Assembly: GCF_000471905.2 (NCBI RefSeq)
Contig: NW_006495273.1
Coordinates: 4,624,677-4,688,676 of the forward strand
DNA from: Amborella trichopoda
Taxonomy: Eukaryota > Streptophyta > Magnoliopsida > Amborellales > Amborellaceae
Direction: 5' to 3'
Length of the DNA stretch: 64,000 bases
Shown here: one piece after another, positions 34,606-47,200 of the stretch
How the letters are laid out: each line of letters opens with the position of its first letter
Numbering within the stretch: the first letter of the stretch is position 1
Position numbers and translations under genes: made by a program
The notes under the pieces: model-generated
The model's input: the letters and a program-made list of their open reading frames with translations, nothing else
Databases searched by the model: none
Told to the model about the DNA's origin: nothing

Positions 34606-35383
34606 GAAAAATGTATAATAATAGTCCATCCAAATAGTTATGTTGCATGTACTAATGAAATTTTTTTAAAAAAAAAAATTACAAAGGTTAATCGAACTTT
34701 TATTGTCAAAAAGAAAGTGACAAAATGCTTATGCAAATCTAGATATTTGAAGCTCACCGTGAATTCCTAGGTGCCTAAATATCTAGTTTCATGAGTGTCT
34801 CTCTTGCTCTTTATAATGATACTCAGTGTTTAGAGGAAGAAAATAGTTTTATTGAGTTATTCCTCTTAACTCTAATTATTATTTGATATATGTAGTTGTT
34901 TTGATGGATTATTTGTTGGAGAATATATTGTATTTTTTTTAAGAGAATATATTGGTAAAAAAAAGTTATAAATGTTATTTTTAAATCAAGATTCTTAATT
35001 TACTTTCACTTTTAATGTGCTTATCCCTAATCCAAAATTCAAAGATATTAAATTAATGAAGATATAAAATTATGGGGAAGAAGTTTTTTAGAAAAGTTTT
35101 TTTAAAGAAAGATAAAATATGCACTTATATCGGTTCCATTAAAAAACTATGATTTTTTTGAAAATCTTTTAAAAAACTCGGAGTTCTTAACAAATTTCAA
35201 AGCCTGGAGATTTTTCAGCTTTGTAAGTGTTTTGAAACTCACCTCGCAGCATGTACTTGGCCCTGGCCCGAGGTTGAGTTACTCACTTGGTTCAATGTGG
35301 ACTCGCCTGGGAGCTATACAGGGCACAAAGCTGCATAAAAATTAAAAATTAACTAAAAATAATAACAATATAATAAAAATAAC
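34606..35383. other. Intergenic, no gene seen
   Basis: AT-rich. A patch at about 35210-35330 with ACTCACCTCGC / GGCCCGAGGTTGAG words resembles hAT-type ends. Nothing else is supportable. Confidence 0.45.
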
Positions 35384-35908
35384 AAATATTCATTAAATGG
35401 TGTTGTTTCAATAAGGTTCCAACCTTAAACGTGCACCTCTAAATTTTATCATAAATGTAATTTTGATATAAAAAAATTTTAGGATGGCATGAGAATATAT
35501 TTTCATCTCTAATTATAAAACTTTAAACTTTAAAAATGGTTCAAATCAAATCGATCTATGAACACATGAGAATCTTGAAAATGGATGGTCCAGATAATGT
35601 CTTGCAAGATATATTATTTCTTGGATTCGAAAAATATTCATTAAAGAGTGTGGTTTCAATAAGGTTTCAACGTTAAGTGCGTACTTCTAAATTTTATCAT
35701 AAATATAATTTTGGTATAAAAAATTCTTAGGATGGCATGACAATAAATTTTCATCTCTAATTATAAAACTTTGAACTCTAAAAATGGTTCAAATCAAATA
35801 GGTCAATGAGAATCTTGCAAATAGATGGTCCAGATAATGTATTGCAAGATACACTATTTTTCATACTCAAAATATATTTTTTTTCATATTCATACATCTC
35901 AATGTCGA
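35384..35908 (+). mobile_element. F1 Mutator-like MITE, copy 11, left half tandemly duplicated
   Basis: The left part of F1 plus about 14 bp of flank (AAATATTCATTAAA) occurs twice in direct tandem: 35384-35631 and from 35632. The second copy continues farther into the element until a solo LTR interrupts it at 35909. The element resumes after 37046. Confidence 0.7.
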
Positions 35909-37046
35909 TATAGACACCCCTCTCAAAATTCTGGCTAAGGGAATTCCTAAAAACCTCGGTTCTAAGTCCCAAAGGACCACACAAATCTTAGTAAATCATA
36001 AGCAACTTAGACTTAATATATTTTAACTAAACATGTCCAAACCTATCCCAAATTGAAGTAGACTCCGAGATCTTTCCAACGGTCCAAGAATCACCCAAAT
36101 CGGATCTACGCTTAAAACGATATAGAAAATGATAATTTGATCACTGTGAGACCCAAATGCCGGGCCGCGTCGCAACTTGTCAGGCCCAGATGCCAGTAAA
36201 CGAGTTTTTTTTAATTAGATAAAGTCAAAAGGGTCAAGATAAATCCAAAAAAATCTGTAAAAATCACCTATTGAATCCTTATAAATACCCTCTCCAAAAC
36301 TCAAAAAGGGAGATGAAGAAATTCTCGAAATTGGGACAATAGCCCAAAAATAGGAAAAACCCCTCAAAAATTCTTAAAATTTTAGGAAAAATCACACAAA
36401 AATCCCCAAAAATCACATAATTCATATTCAAACTTAAAAGATCCCAAAATCCCATAATTCATATTCAACATAGAAGATCTCAAAACCTTTAGAAAACTAA
36501 GTAAATTCTCCTTCAATCCCTCAAAAAAGTCCTAGGTAGACCCTATTAGAAATGTTGCTCCAATCCTTAATCCCTCATAAAAGCCTAGGTTGACCCTACC
36601 TATGAGTTTTTCTCCGTGCCTTAGAAACCCTAGAACTACCATTTCTAACAAGCAAAGGCATCCAAAAAAGGAGATGATGGCGTAAATCAGAAGAACGGCC
36701 TAATCCAAGCCCGGAACTCCAGGTTTCGGGTCTCTAGATGTAAGTATTTATTTATTTGCTTACTTTGGTCTGTTTTCTTCATTTAATTATCAGTTTTATT
36801 TTTAAAAAAATTAATTTATTATCATGTTTAATTAAATTTAAAAGCATTGTTTTAGTCAAAATATGGATTTGGAGTTGGCACTGCTAGTGAACTCAAAAAA
36901 TGGCCGGATCTGTATAGTTCTGGGATTTTTCTAAACCCATAATTCAAGTGACCCCACTTTCTCTACCTTTTTCAAATTTAACTCAATTTTTGTTAAAATT
37001 TGAGCAGATCTCATCCTAGAGATCGGCGCAGATCGGAGCGTAAACA
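35909..37046 (+). mobile_element. Solo LTR of an LTR retrotransposon, about 1.14 kb
   Basis: This block interrupts an F1 element and is flanked by a perfect 5-bp duplication, GTCGA (35904-35908 and 37047-37051). F1 sequence continues on both sides. It starts with TAGACACCCC and ends GCGTAAACA, similar to LTR ends of Ty3-type Tat/Ogre elements. It has a TATA-like TATAAATACC near 36280 and no coding domains. It is a fossil left by recombination between two LTRs, younger than the F1 copy it sits in. Family assignment is tentative. Confidence 0.68.
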
Positions 37047-37434
37047 GTCGAGATGTTCAATTAGAGAGTTTTCCAACATCAAACAATCTTTTATGATGGA
37101 TTTTTGAGATGCACCTTTAATTCTACATTTTAAATCTTGTGATAGCCTTCAAATATATTTTCGTCTTTAATTATAAAATTTAAAGCTTCAAAAATAGTGT
37201 AGATCGGGCATATCTATGAAATTTTGAAAATCTTAAAAATTGGCGGTCCAAAAATGCATTAGAAGATGAGCTATTTCCAAAACTTGAAGTCTATCTTTTT
37301 CTCATGTCCATACATCTTAACGTTAAGATGATCAATTTGATGATATTTGGGCATCAAAACAACCGTTTCAAGTGAAATTTTTGATGTGGGCTCTAATTTG
37401 ATTGTTTAGAGCCTCGACTCTCTATAAACTTTTT
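37047..37434 (+). mobile_element. F1 right-hand parts, two pieces joined
   Basis: 37047 to about 37128 is the rest of the element split by the solo LTR (TCGAGATGTTCAATTAGAG to CTACATTTTAAA). From about 37129 a second F1 piece of the other subfamily continues to CTATAAACTTTTTCC at 37434. The junction has no end motif, so one piece was joined by deletion. Confidence 0.6.
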
Positions 37435-38584
37435 CCATTTTAAAAATGGATTTAGGTTGAAGATATTTTAAAAAAAAAATCCAAAAAAAATATAGGAATA
37501 GGGATTATGGCAAAAAAAAAAAAAAACTCACTAATCTTTGACAATAGAAATCCAATTTACATATAAACATTTTATACAACAATTTCTATATCTTTTGAGA
37601 TTTTTTATGTACCCCAACTTTTACATAAAACGTGGGGCTACTTGGCCTCACCCAATATAGCAAGGCCTAAATCACTTGGCTAAGTCCAAGTGGATCCACA
37701 AAGCCCTAGTAAACTCGGCCGAGTCTCAAAACACTACCATTGATAATTTCCTATCTCATCGAAAGCATTCATACAAAAGTTCAATCCCTTACGGACCAAG
37801 AATCAGCCCCATTTGGACAAAATCATCCAGTTCAAAGAATTGGGTGAATCGAATTGAGATCCACCGATTCGAGCAAGGTCAACAAAGCAATTCCCTCACA
37901 ATTTAATTTTTCAATATTGTTCTTTGTTTTTCAATATTTTATTTTCTTTTGAACCCAAAGAATTGGTGGATCAGAATTGCCAATTCAAATTCATACACTG
38001 ACCCAACACCCGATTCCAGGTTTTAAAAACACAATTTACCATAGGAAAAGGTCAACAAAGATTATATTAAGAACCAGTATTTGAAAATTTGGTAATCCAG
38101 ACCAGGATTCGTCCTAGCCATTCCAAATCCCATAATATATTGATATCCAGTTGAGTCCCTCTAAAACCGGCCGGTTCAGAACAGTCTGTACGGGTTCTCT
38201 CAGCAAGAACATAAGACTTCAACTTGTTCCTATGGTTTTCAGTTTTTAAATTTGTAGTTCTTAATTTTTTCATTAAATAAATATAGTGGTGGCCTATATT
38301 GAGTTGCCTTTAGATATGAGAGTTCAATCACATCCTTAAAATCACATGGCCCTTGATTTCCCCACCTTTCAGTCCCACATTTTTTTGATACGGGACAATT
38401 CTTCTTTGTCTCTTCTATTGAATAAGATGTTCTTCATTTGGATATGCGAGTTCAATCACATCCTTAAAATTTCTCATAGTGGATCTTTCTTTGCCATTGT
38501 GTTCCAACGTAATCACAACTGGCTCTTATATATCCCATTATATAAGCTACAAGTGGAGGCGTGGTTTCCATAACCTACTAGTGA
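37435..38584. other. Intergenic, no gene seen
   Basis: No recognised gene. About 37940-38200 contains GGATCAGAATTGCC, CCGATTCC and AACCGGCCGGTTC words reminiscent of decayed hAT-type ends. Confidence 0.45.
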
Positions 38585-39430
38585 CTAGTGAATAAACTCC
38601 TTTTGATAGTGTCCTAGCTCAAGGGATTAATATTAGGATATTAGCTCATTGGGAATTATTTTTTTTTAAAAAAAAGAAATATTAGCTCATATGATATTAA
38701 AAAAGTAAAAAAAAATACTAATCCTACTTTATTAAACATTTTTTTTTAAAAAAATAGTACTAGCTTATCGAATATTTTTTTTTAAAAAAAATAACACTAA
38801 TTCATACCACTTCAAAATCTATTTTCTAGTTGTTTTATCAATTATTCCACATTGTAAGTATGAATTTATTTATTTATTATAATTTTATTAAAACATGATT
38901 GAAAATTTATGTTTCTAAATTCTATATTTTGACCACATAAACTATTACATGTTAGATTCATTTATTTGCGAGGATCATACCCTTGTTTTCTCTCAATTAA
39001 ATCAAAAAGTCCAAAACTATTATAGACGTCTTCTTTTTTTACTGTAAATTTGAGTCAAAGACATCCATTCTATTGCAATGATTTGTATTTTAAATTTTAT
39101 TTTTTACTATAAAATAAATCCATTCTATTGCAATGAGTTATATTTTAAATTTTATTTTTTACTATAAAATAAATATAATTGATTACAAACACTCAGACAT
39201 GAGAAAAGTTCTAAGTACTCATGTACTTTCAATAAAATAATAAAAAAACTATTACAATATCATTAATTTTTTAAAACCTAAAAAAAATGGATTTTTAAGA
39301 AAGTTTATTTTTTAAATTTTTTTTTTTTAATGTCGAATCTTACTGATTCGGCCTATTCTCCAATCTGAATCAATGATCTCCCGATCCGATCCGATTTTTG
39401 GGATGAACGATCTAAGTCACCGATCTGTTT
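38585..39430. repeat. F5-related fragment
   Basis: About 38660-38880 matches 63668-63870 (TTAGCTCATATGATATTAAA and following), part of the second F5 copy. About 39333-39430 resembles the GTCGAATC / GATTCGGCC right end of F5. No tRNA-like module is present in this copy. Confidence 0.45.
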
Positions 39431-40360
39431 TTTCAAAATATGAAAACCTCGTTAGGAACCAAACATGTCAAAGCATCAAAGATAGGGAGCCGTAAAATGA
39501 GAAACAATGCCCCTGCACACATTTCTTTTTTTATTTTGAACAACAAATATATGGCGAACGACCAATAATAATGAACGGTTGTTTGACTTGCAATAGGTTT
39601 GATTTCCAAGGACAAACATACGGCCGCCAAAACCAATAGCAATGCGAAAGGAACGGGTGTTTGCTTGCGATAGCTGCCTCCTTTTACTGTTCATTTAAAG
39701 CTCCCTAACCTCATTATTGTGTGTGAAACCATAGAAGCCAAGGGTCACCATTTATCCTTAGTAGACAAACTGGCAATCATTGATCACATCAAACTGGGAT
39801 ATTAATATATATATATCAAAGCAGTGTTTTGAAATCTTCGATTGAGTTGGAAAACAGGTGGGACGGAATTGGTTTTAAGATCGTATGGGATTTAATTTAA
39901 TTTTTTTTGAATTTATTTTTTTATATATATTTTTTAAAATTATTTAATATTTTATTAGATCTGATCCACACCAGTCTAGACTTGATGCTGATTGCCAATC
40001 AAACGATTCGACACAAATATGTAGTTAAATATTATTGTACCCACCGATCCGGGTTTTTAAATACTACAAGCTATGGTTGCATCAAATGTTCACCAACACG
40101 GAGATTTGGGGAGGGTAATTTTTAATAATTTTATAGCCTATTTGTATATATAAAATTTAAAGAATTTATGAGGTAATAAATTTTTTGAAGGATAAGTTCG
40201 CGCACAAAATGATGAAAAGTTCGCCGCCACGGCACATCGCTTAGTGCTGCATCCACCTAAAGGGAATAGAAAAGTTCCCAGATAATCTCCAATGAGCACT
40301 TTCTAAAAAAAAATTATATATGGAGCTTAAAACTGAGAAGTAAGAAGCAAACAATCCATC
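39431..40360. other. Intergenic, possible small hAT-like repeat
   Basis: About 39825-40070 begins AGCAGTGTTTTGAAATC and ends GGGTTTTTAAATACTAC, a hAT-like end pair with CCGATCCGGG inside. No clear duplication and no gene. Confidence 0.4.
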
Positions 40361-40369
40361 TAAAAAGAT

Positions 40370-40716
40370 GGAAAAAGTTTATATAGGGTTACAACTTAAA
40401 AAATGTAGAATTAAAGATACACTTCAAAAATCTATCGCAAAAGGTTTTAATTCATCATTTCGAGATGTGTGATATATTGAGTCTCATAAATAGTGCATCT
40501 TGCACCACATTATCTAAACCGTCCATTTTCAAGATTTTCATATGTTTATAGATCTACTTGATTTTAACTTTTTTTTTCATTTAAAATTTTTATAATTAAA
40601 TATGAAAATAGACTTTCAGATAATTCTAAAAAAAATACACCAAAATTACATGATAAAATTTGGAGATTCACCTTAATTGGATCGTTTAAGGTTCCAACTT
40701 TATAAAAACCACACCC
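40370..40716 (-). mobile_element. F1 Mutator-like MITE, copy 12
   Basis: 347 bp, from GGAAAAAGTTTATATAGGG to AAAAACCACACCC. Flanks TAAAAAGAT (40361-40369) and TTTAAAGAT (40717-40725) match at 7 of 9. The CACACCCTTTAAAGAT junction is itself repeated once downstream (to about 40749). Confidence 0.78.
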
Positions 40717-40749
40717 TTTAAAGATCAAGAGCACACCCTTTAAAGATTA

Positions 40750-41103
40750 AGAGTGGATCAGGGGATGTGGAGCGTTATTAGAGTTTAAAAACGCGGTCAA
40801 ATATTAGTTACAAAGTGATTTATAGGCTCTTTTGAATTCGTTTGGTTCCCTTATACACCTCTAAAAAAAATTTATTTTAAGCAGTACTATTAGGATTGGA
40901 TAAGCCACGGTGAGGGGTTTAGTCTAATTAAACTTGATGGAAAATTTGTTCAGACTGATTGGATTGAATTTTAGAAAAATAAAATTAAAATTAAAATATC
41001 AACAAATATAGTAAAATATCTGCCCAACTTTATTTACTGATAGAAAAATTGGTCAAACTAATTCAATTGAAATTTTTGAAAAATAAATTAAAAACAAAAA
41101 TAA
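40750..41103. other. Intergenic, no gene seen
   Basis: AT-rich spacer between two F1 copies. Nothing recognised. Confidence 0.5.
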
Positions 41104-41112
41104 TATTTTAAA

Positions 41113-41506
41113 GGGTGCGGTTTATATAGAGCCGAGGCTCTAAACAATCAAATTACAACCTACCTTCAAATAGTATCGAGAAATAATATTTCAATATTGA
41201 AAATTTTTGTGATAGTCTTATAATATATTTTTCTCTTTAATTTAAAATTTAAAGCTTAAAAAATAGTGTACATCGAGTAGATCTATGAAAACTTGAAAAT
41301 CTTAAAAATTGACGGTCCAAAAATGCGTTATAAGATGCACTATTTCCAAAACTCAAAATCCATTTTTTTTCTCATGTCCATGCATCTTTATGCCAAGATG
41401 ATCAATTTGAGGATATTTGGGCATTAAAACAACCTCTTCTATTGAAATTTTGGAGGTAGGCTCTAATTTGGTTGTTTAGAGCCTCAACTCTATATAAACT
41501 TCTTCC
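41113..41506 (+). mobile_element. F1 Mutator-like MITE, copy 13
   Basis: A 394-bp, apparently full-length copy, from GGGTGCGGTTTATATAGAG to CTATATAAACTTCTTCC. The 9-bp target duplication TATTTTAAA is perfect (41104-41112 and 41507-41515). It is a good reference copy for the subfamily with GAGGCTCTAAACAATCAAA ends. Confidence 0.88.
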
Positions 41507-41515
41507 TATTTTAAA

Positions 41516-44297
41516 AAATAAAATAAAAATCCCCAAGTTTGTTTAGTTGATGGAGCCGGTCAAAACAAAATGGTTTAAGCAGCTAAGACAAATCAAATAT
41601 TGATTTTGATCAATTATTGACTAAACCTAATGTTGTTTTTGGACCATATTAGCCAAGGTACTAATTGATTGTTCAATCCACAATTACACATTCAAGAAAT
41701 ATGTGTGAAGAAAGAGATTTCCCCCATATTATTAATTTTAATAGGGAAACCCATCGAAGGAAGGGGGACCTATTAATTTTATATTTTTTTCTATATATCG
41801 GGTTAAGTCCAAATTTAGTATGTTTATACTTCTCAGCATCTCATAACTATAAAAAAATTTAAAAATTATTTAAACACATAGATGGGAAGGTTGGTCATTT
41901 TATTTTTGGAAATATCAAATTGGACCGTCCAATATATATAAAAAGAGATAAATTAAGATATACTTATTGTTCTAAAAAATAGGATTTCATTGTAAAATAC
42001 AAAATATATGAAACTATTTTTAAATATAAAAAATAAATTTAAATGTATCAGCAAATTTCAACAAACACCCCAGACCCATCTAATTCCCCAAAAAAAGACA
42101 AAAAAGAAAAATAATTGAAAGGCAAATAAAGACAAACAAAGGCAAAATAGAGCATACATACGCCTGCGTAAAAATTAAAAAAGGGGTAGAAAATGGGAAA
42201 CAAAAGACAAACTAATTAGAAGTTAAACCAAAGAGAAGGAGGAAAGTACACCAGAAGAGAGCGAGACAACTACGAAAAGTGTGGCACCGGTTCCTTGCAA
42301 AAGAGCTAAAAAATCTCTTGCAAAAGTGCGGCACCAGTTCCTTGCAAAAGAGGTAAAAGCCTTACTCATTAGGTAAGAAGACTCGCACCCAGCCACCCAC
42401 ACAAAGATGTGCAAACTAATCTCCTTGCAAATGAGGTATTGATCCATCTTGGTTTAATGAGCTACATTTCTATACAGCGAATATATACAAAGTTTTCATA
42501 CCCGATTAATGTTGGAAAACTCAGTCGAGTTCACTCAAGCTCGAAACTCGGCCGAGGCCACTCAGCATGCGAGTCCATTGTTCTCGCACTTTGCCAAGCC
42601 CAAAACCCCCAGCACAACCACCCCCTCAACTATGGCGAGCACTATGGTACTCACCGGCTTGCCGAAATATTGTACAAACTCTGCAAGTTCTCAACTGATT
42701 AGGCGAGTGAACTAAACTCACCAAAATATAAAAGCTGGTAGAAATCCGACCCTCTTTTTTCATAGTTCTCTCAAGGGCAATTTGGATACCTGAAAATATA
42801 TTACCAATGACTTATATTACTGACGTAATACATTACTGCGTAATACATTACCTGTAAATTGATTGTTACTGTTTGGATAGTATTTAGATTTAGATGCAAT
42901 CTGATAAATACATTGTTATTGTTTGGCTACGTCGAAAAGAAATATAGAAAATGCATTACCAATATTTTACCGACATGTACCTATAAACTATCATTTCTTT
43001 CTTTTTTGTCACAAAATTCCACTAAAATGCAGAATTATCATTTCCTTCATTTTTGTCACAAAATTCCACTAAAATATTGAATTAATAGCATCATCACACG
43101 ATTCCAAAAAGATTTCTAATAATAACATTATCATTGTTCCAAAAAGATTTTCTTATAATAGTTTGTAACTTTCACCTTTTTATTTGTAATTTATATAATT
43201 TATTTTTCAAAATAATTTTTTTCATAAAAAGTCTCTCATTTTTATATTTTACATGCTTGTACCTTTTTTTAAGTTTTTAATTTATTCAAAATACCCTCAA
43301 TTCAAAGTGTTTACTCTTTTTTTTTTTTAAACTACATACCGGAAGTTCCAAATCAACTTTTCTGAAAATGGCAGTCAAAACTTCAAAAATGCTTAGCTTG
43401 CACATTTTTTGAGTGAATAAGTTGTTCAAAACTTCAACTTCAGAACTTACTTAATTTTAAAAAATGTCACTTCAGAACTTCGACTTTCAAACCTATATGT
43501 TGCTCAAAAAGACAACAAAGAAAAGGTACCGATTTTAGAACTTCAAAGAACCGGAATGACGGTATTTTGGTAAAAAAATAATAATAATAATAATAAGACA
43601 TGAGTGCAAAATACAAAAAATGGAGTACATTTTTTAAATATTGCAAAGGAAAAAGATATTTGCAAAATTATCTACTTCCCATATCGTAAATATTTTCATT
43701 ATTATGTATATTTTATTTTTCTAAATTTTTATAAATTTTCAAAAACATTTGTAGACTTTTCCAAAAACATTTGTAGACTTTTCCAGCCTTTCCGGGGCAA
43801 CCCGAGGTGAACCCGGCCAATCAACTCAAGACTCATGCAGGGCCCATTTTTCGCCCTTAGTCCGATTATTTTAACAATAAATAACACCCTAAGCATAGGA
43901 TTCTCATGAAGGTGACAGGATAAAGAACTATTAGCTCTAAGGTGTATCAAATTGACCTAATATAGATTAGATTGGCATGTGTCCCAATAAGGCCCCTAGA
44001 GGAGGTCTCCCACGATGTAAACTAAATTTCATCAAGTGGGTCTCCTCCAATTACACTTTTACCCATTTTCATTTCAGAAGCCATTCTTCTAGGAACTTTT
44101 ACTAGTCCCTTTCCATCTGAAGCTCATTTCTTCTTTTGAACGTTCCAATCATTTCCTCTTCTATACTTGAGTACACTGCCATAAATAAGCAGCCAGGCCA
44201 GAGAGAAAGCACCATCTATCCCCAAATTACCTTCAAACCCCCTTAAGCTTGGCAGGTTGGATTGCATATGGTGGCAATCCACTGTTTAAATTGTGCA
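41516..44297. other. Intergenic and 3' flank of the DUF760 gene
   Basis: No gene is recognised. Small repeats include a duplicated TTGCAAAAG-CGGCACCGGTTCC block (about 42285-42350), paired CACAAAATTCCACTAAAAT segments (about 43010-43075), a (TAA)n run near 43580, and a duplicated ACATTTGTAGACTTTTCC (43744-43785). The right 150 bases or so are probably the 3' UTR of the gene that ends at 44298. Confidence 0.5.
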
Positions 44298-47200
44298 TTA
44301 GATGTTCTCACCAGGAGGTAACTCAGCAAGCTTCGCGGTTGTACCTAACACTCGCTCCATGTCAAAGCGAACTTCAATGTTTCGGATGCTGTAGCCCACT
44401 ACCATCAGCCAATACAACAACTTTGCAAGCTCTGGTGCAGTTGTCTCTGTTGCTGTAGTCTGCAATCAATTGCCCAGGCATTGTTCCATGTAAGTCTAAT
44501 GTTAAACTTTACAAATGACTGAGGACACTGTTAGATCATTTAAACTCAAATTCTACCGCCGTGTGCAAAACCGTAAGTGCAGACAACTGTTTGACTTTGG
44601 GGAAAAGAGAAAACAGCAGATGAAATAGCAGAGAAGTCAATTGTTGGCATGCTAATTGTCATATAAAAGCAGTACAAGAGGACCTCGCAAGCAAATGAGA
44701 ATATCCAAATTACGACATAACATGTTATCAGCACCTCAAAGAATAATATGATATCTTGTTCCTGAATAATTAAAATTACAAAATACTCTTAACATATACA
44801 GCTTTTATCAATAAAACAAACTTTGCACATAACTGAAGTGCCAAATAAAAATTTTTCGTTCAAGAAATTGATGGGTTAGGTATGGGGACTCAGTTTATGC
44901 ATGAGCTCATGATGTGCCATTCTTTCCAGCAAGTATGAGCCTCTCGTACTAATTCATAAAGAACTTTATTCTTAGATCCAGATGAAAAAAAATGAATGCA
45001 TAGACAAACTGACTTGTATATTACCACATTAGTACATCAAAATATATAAATTTATAGACTACTATGTATAGTACTACATGTAGACATCACTAATAAGCAT
45101 GTACCAGTATGTACAACGGAATTTTACATATGCAAAAAAATGCATGGATGGAACACAACAGACACATTAATATAAATAAAATAGGAAAAAAGTTTATATA
45201 AGGTATCAACCTTAAACTATTGAAGTAACATACATATAAAAAATCCTCTAGAAGAGAGTGTTCCGATGTTGGAAAACCCTCCAATTTGATCATCTTGACC
45301 TCAAAATGTATGAATATGGAAAAAAAAAAAAAAAGAATTTCAAGTCCTAAAAATATTGCATCTTATAACAAATTATCTAGACTGTCTATTTTCAAAAGTT
45401 TCTAGTGTTTATAGATTTACTCAATCTGTACCATTTTTGGAATTTTAAATGTTATAGCTAAGGTTAAAAATAGATTTTCAAGCCCTCATAAAGTTTCTGA
45501 CACCAGAACTACACCTAGAAACACAATTTAGAGGTGCGCCTTACTTCTGCAGCATTAGTATGGCACCATATGCAAACTTCACCCATAAAATAAACATGCA
45601 TCAATAAGTAGATAAAATACAAAAGAGAATTAGGGATCCACAAAGAAAAAGAATTCATGTTCCCAAGAAACAATTCAATTGCCAAAGGTAACCTTATTGA
45701 AGATAATGTTTTGCAATCTCGTCATGCATACTTCAATCTTCATATTATCAATAGATGAGCAGGAGACAATTATCCAACTTGATATACCTCAGAGATGACT
45801 TTGTTCTTTTTTCTTTTTTTTTGCTTTGGCAGTGTTTTAAAGGTGAGAATGGAGCCTAGGATGTTATATTGATGCAACTGCCCCCCTAACCACCGATGCC
45901 CCAACCCATTCCCAACTTGAATATTACATTTCATATCATCATAATATAATCCCATTAGTATATCATACTAAAATTAGTGACAAGTCAAAAGAAATAAAGC
46001 TTGGCAAACTAGATTCCAAACCTTCATCTGTGCAGGGTCTGACACAGCTAAAAGACGCTTAATGAAGGTATTCATAGCCAGCACAACATCCTCGCCCGCA
46101 CTACTCGTCAGCTCCTACATAAGACATTGTGTGGTTAAAGATCATAGTGCCTTCGCATATCAAAGATCAAAAAGAGGAAAGACCATAACAAAGTGTGCCT
46201 TGTAACAATGAATAGCCGATACAAACAACTGACAAGTAGGAGTTCAACAATACAGTTTGTTCAACACAAACATCCTCACAAGAAAGACGTACAATGAGCG
46301 ACTAGATGCCTTCATTTCTAGATCCCAACAAAACCTGAAGAGCACACTTCATTAATAGTTTTATAAAATTCGTTCAAAGTTTGAATAGATATATATGTTG
46401 GAGAAGTATAATAAAATGGTGACAGCACAATCTTATCCAACCTTAACCAAGTACTCAATCTAACCTTGACTTTCTATGTTCACAATAGGGAAAAATGGAG
46501 AATTTCTTCCAATCTTTCTTTTAAGAAAAAAGCAAACACGCTCACCGGTTCAACCAGTCCAACCACAACAAATTGATCTAGACACTACCAGTCTGATTAC
46601 CGGTTCAGTTATTATGACATTGGGCTCTGTTGGTTTTCTCTAAATCTTAATGAAAGATGGAAACTGGAACAGTAAGACATATCACAATAATTCTTATCGA
46701 TAAACAAGAAATCCATAGGTTCATCGCAAACACAAATAAACCATCTCAAGAGCAGTTGTAGCATGTTAGGGCAGAACTGTTAAATCTGTCAGTACTCATA
46801 AGACCAGCAGCCATATTGCCATTCGCAAAATTTCACAAAAACCCCTCAATATTTGCAACATTTGGAGCTTCAAATCGAACTCCACATATTAGATACGGTT
46901 GGTATGGGGAAGATACATGCATCAGAGATATGCTTTATCAAGGTCTTACAAGTAAAATGTCAACACTCAAAAAGGTTTATGTCCCATACAAAAAAGTAAC
47001 AAAGAAAGAAAGAACCAAAAAAACAAAAAGGATTATCCCTCTGTCTATTCAAACTTCACAAGTTCCCTACACGGGAAATGTATGCCGCAAATCTCCAAAA
47101 ATGATGGACATTCTAAGAACAATAAATGACTCTAACTGTAACCAATGAACTTTCCACATGAAAACTCCTTAATCTGATTTTTTTCTTTCAGAAAAGAAAC

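Noticed and set aside
46816-47148. 110-codon plus-strand open frame
   Set aside because: Lysine-rich, no domain, and lies antisense inside intron 5 of the DUF760 gene.
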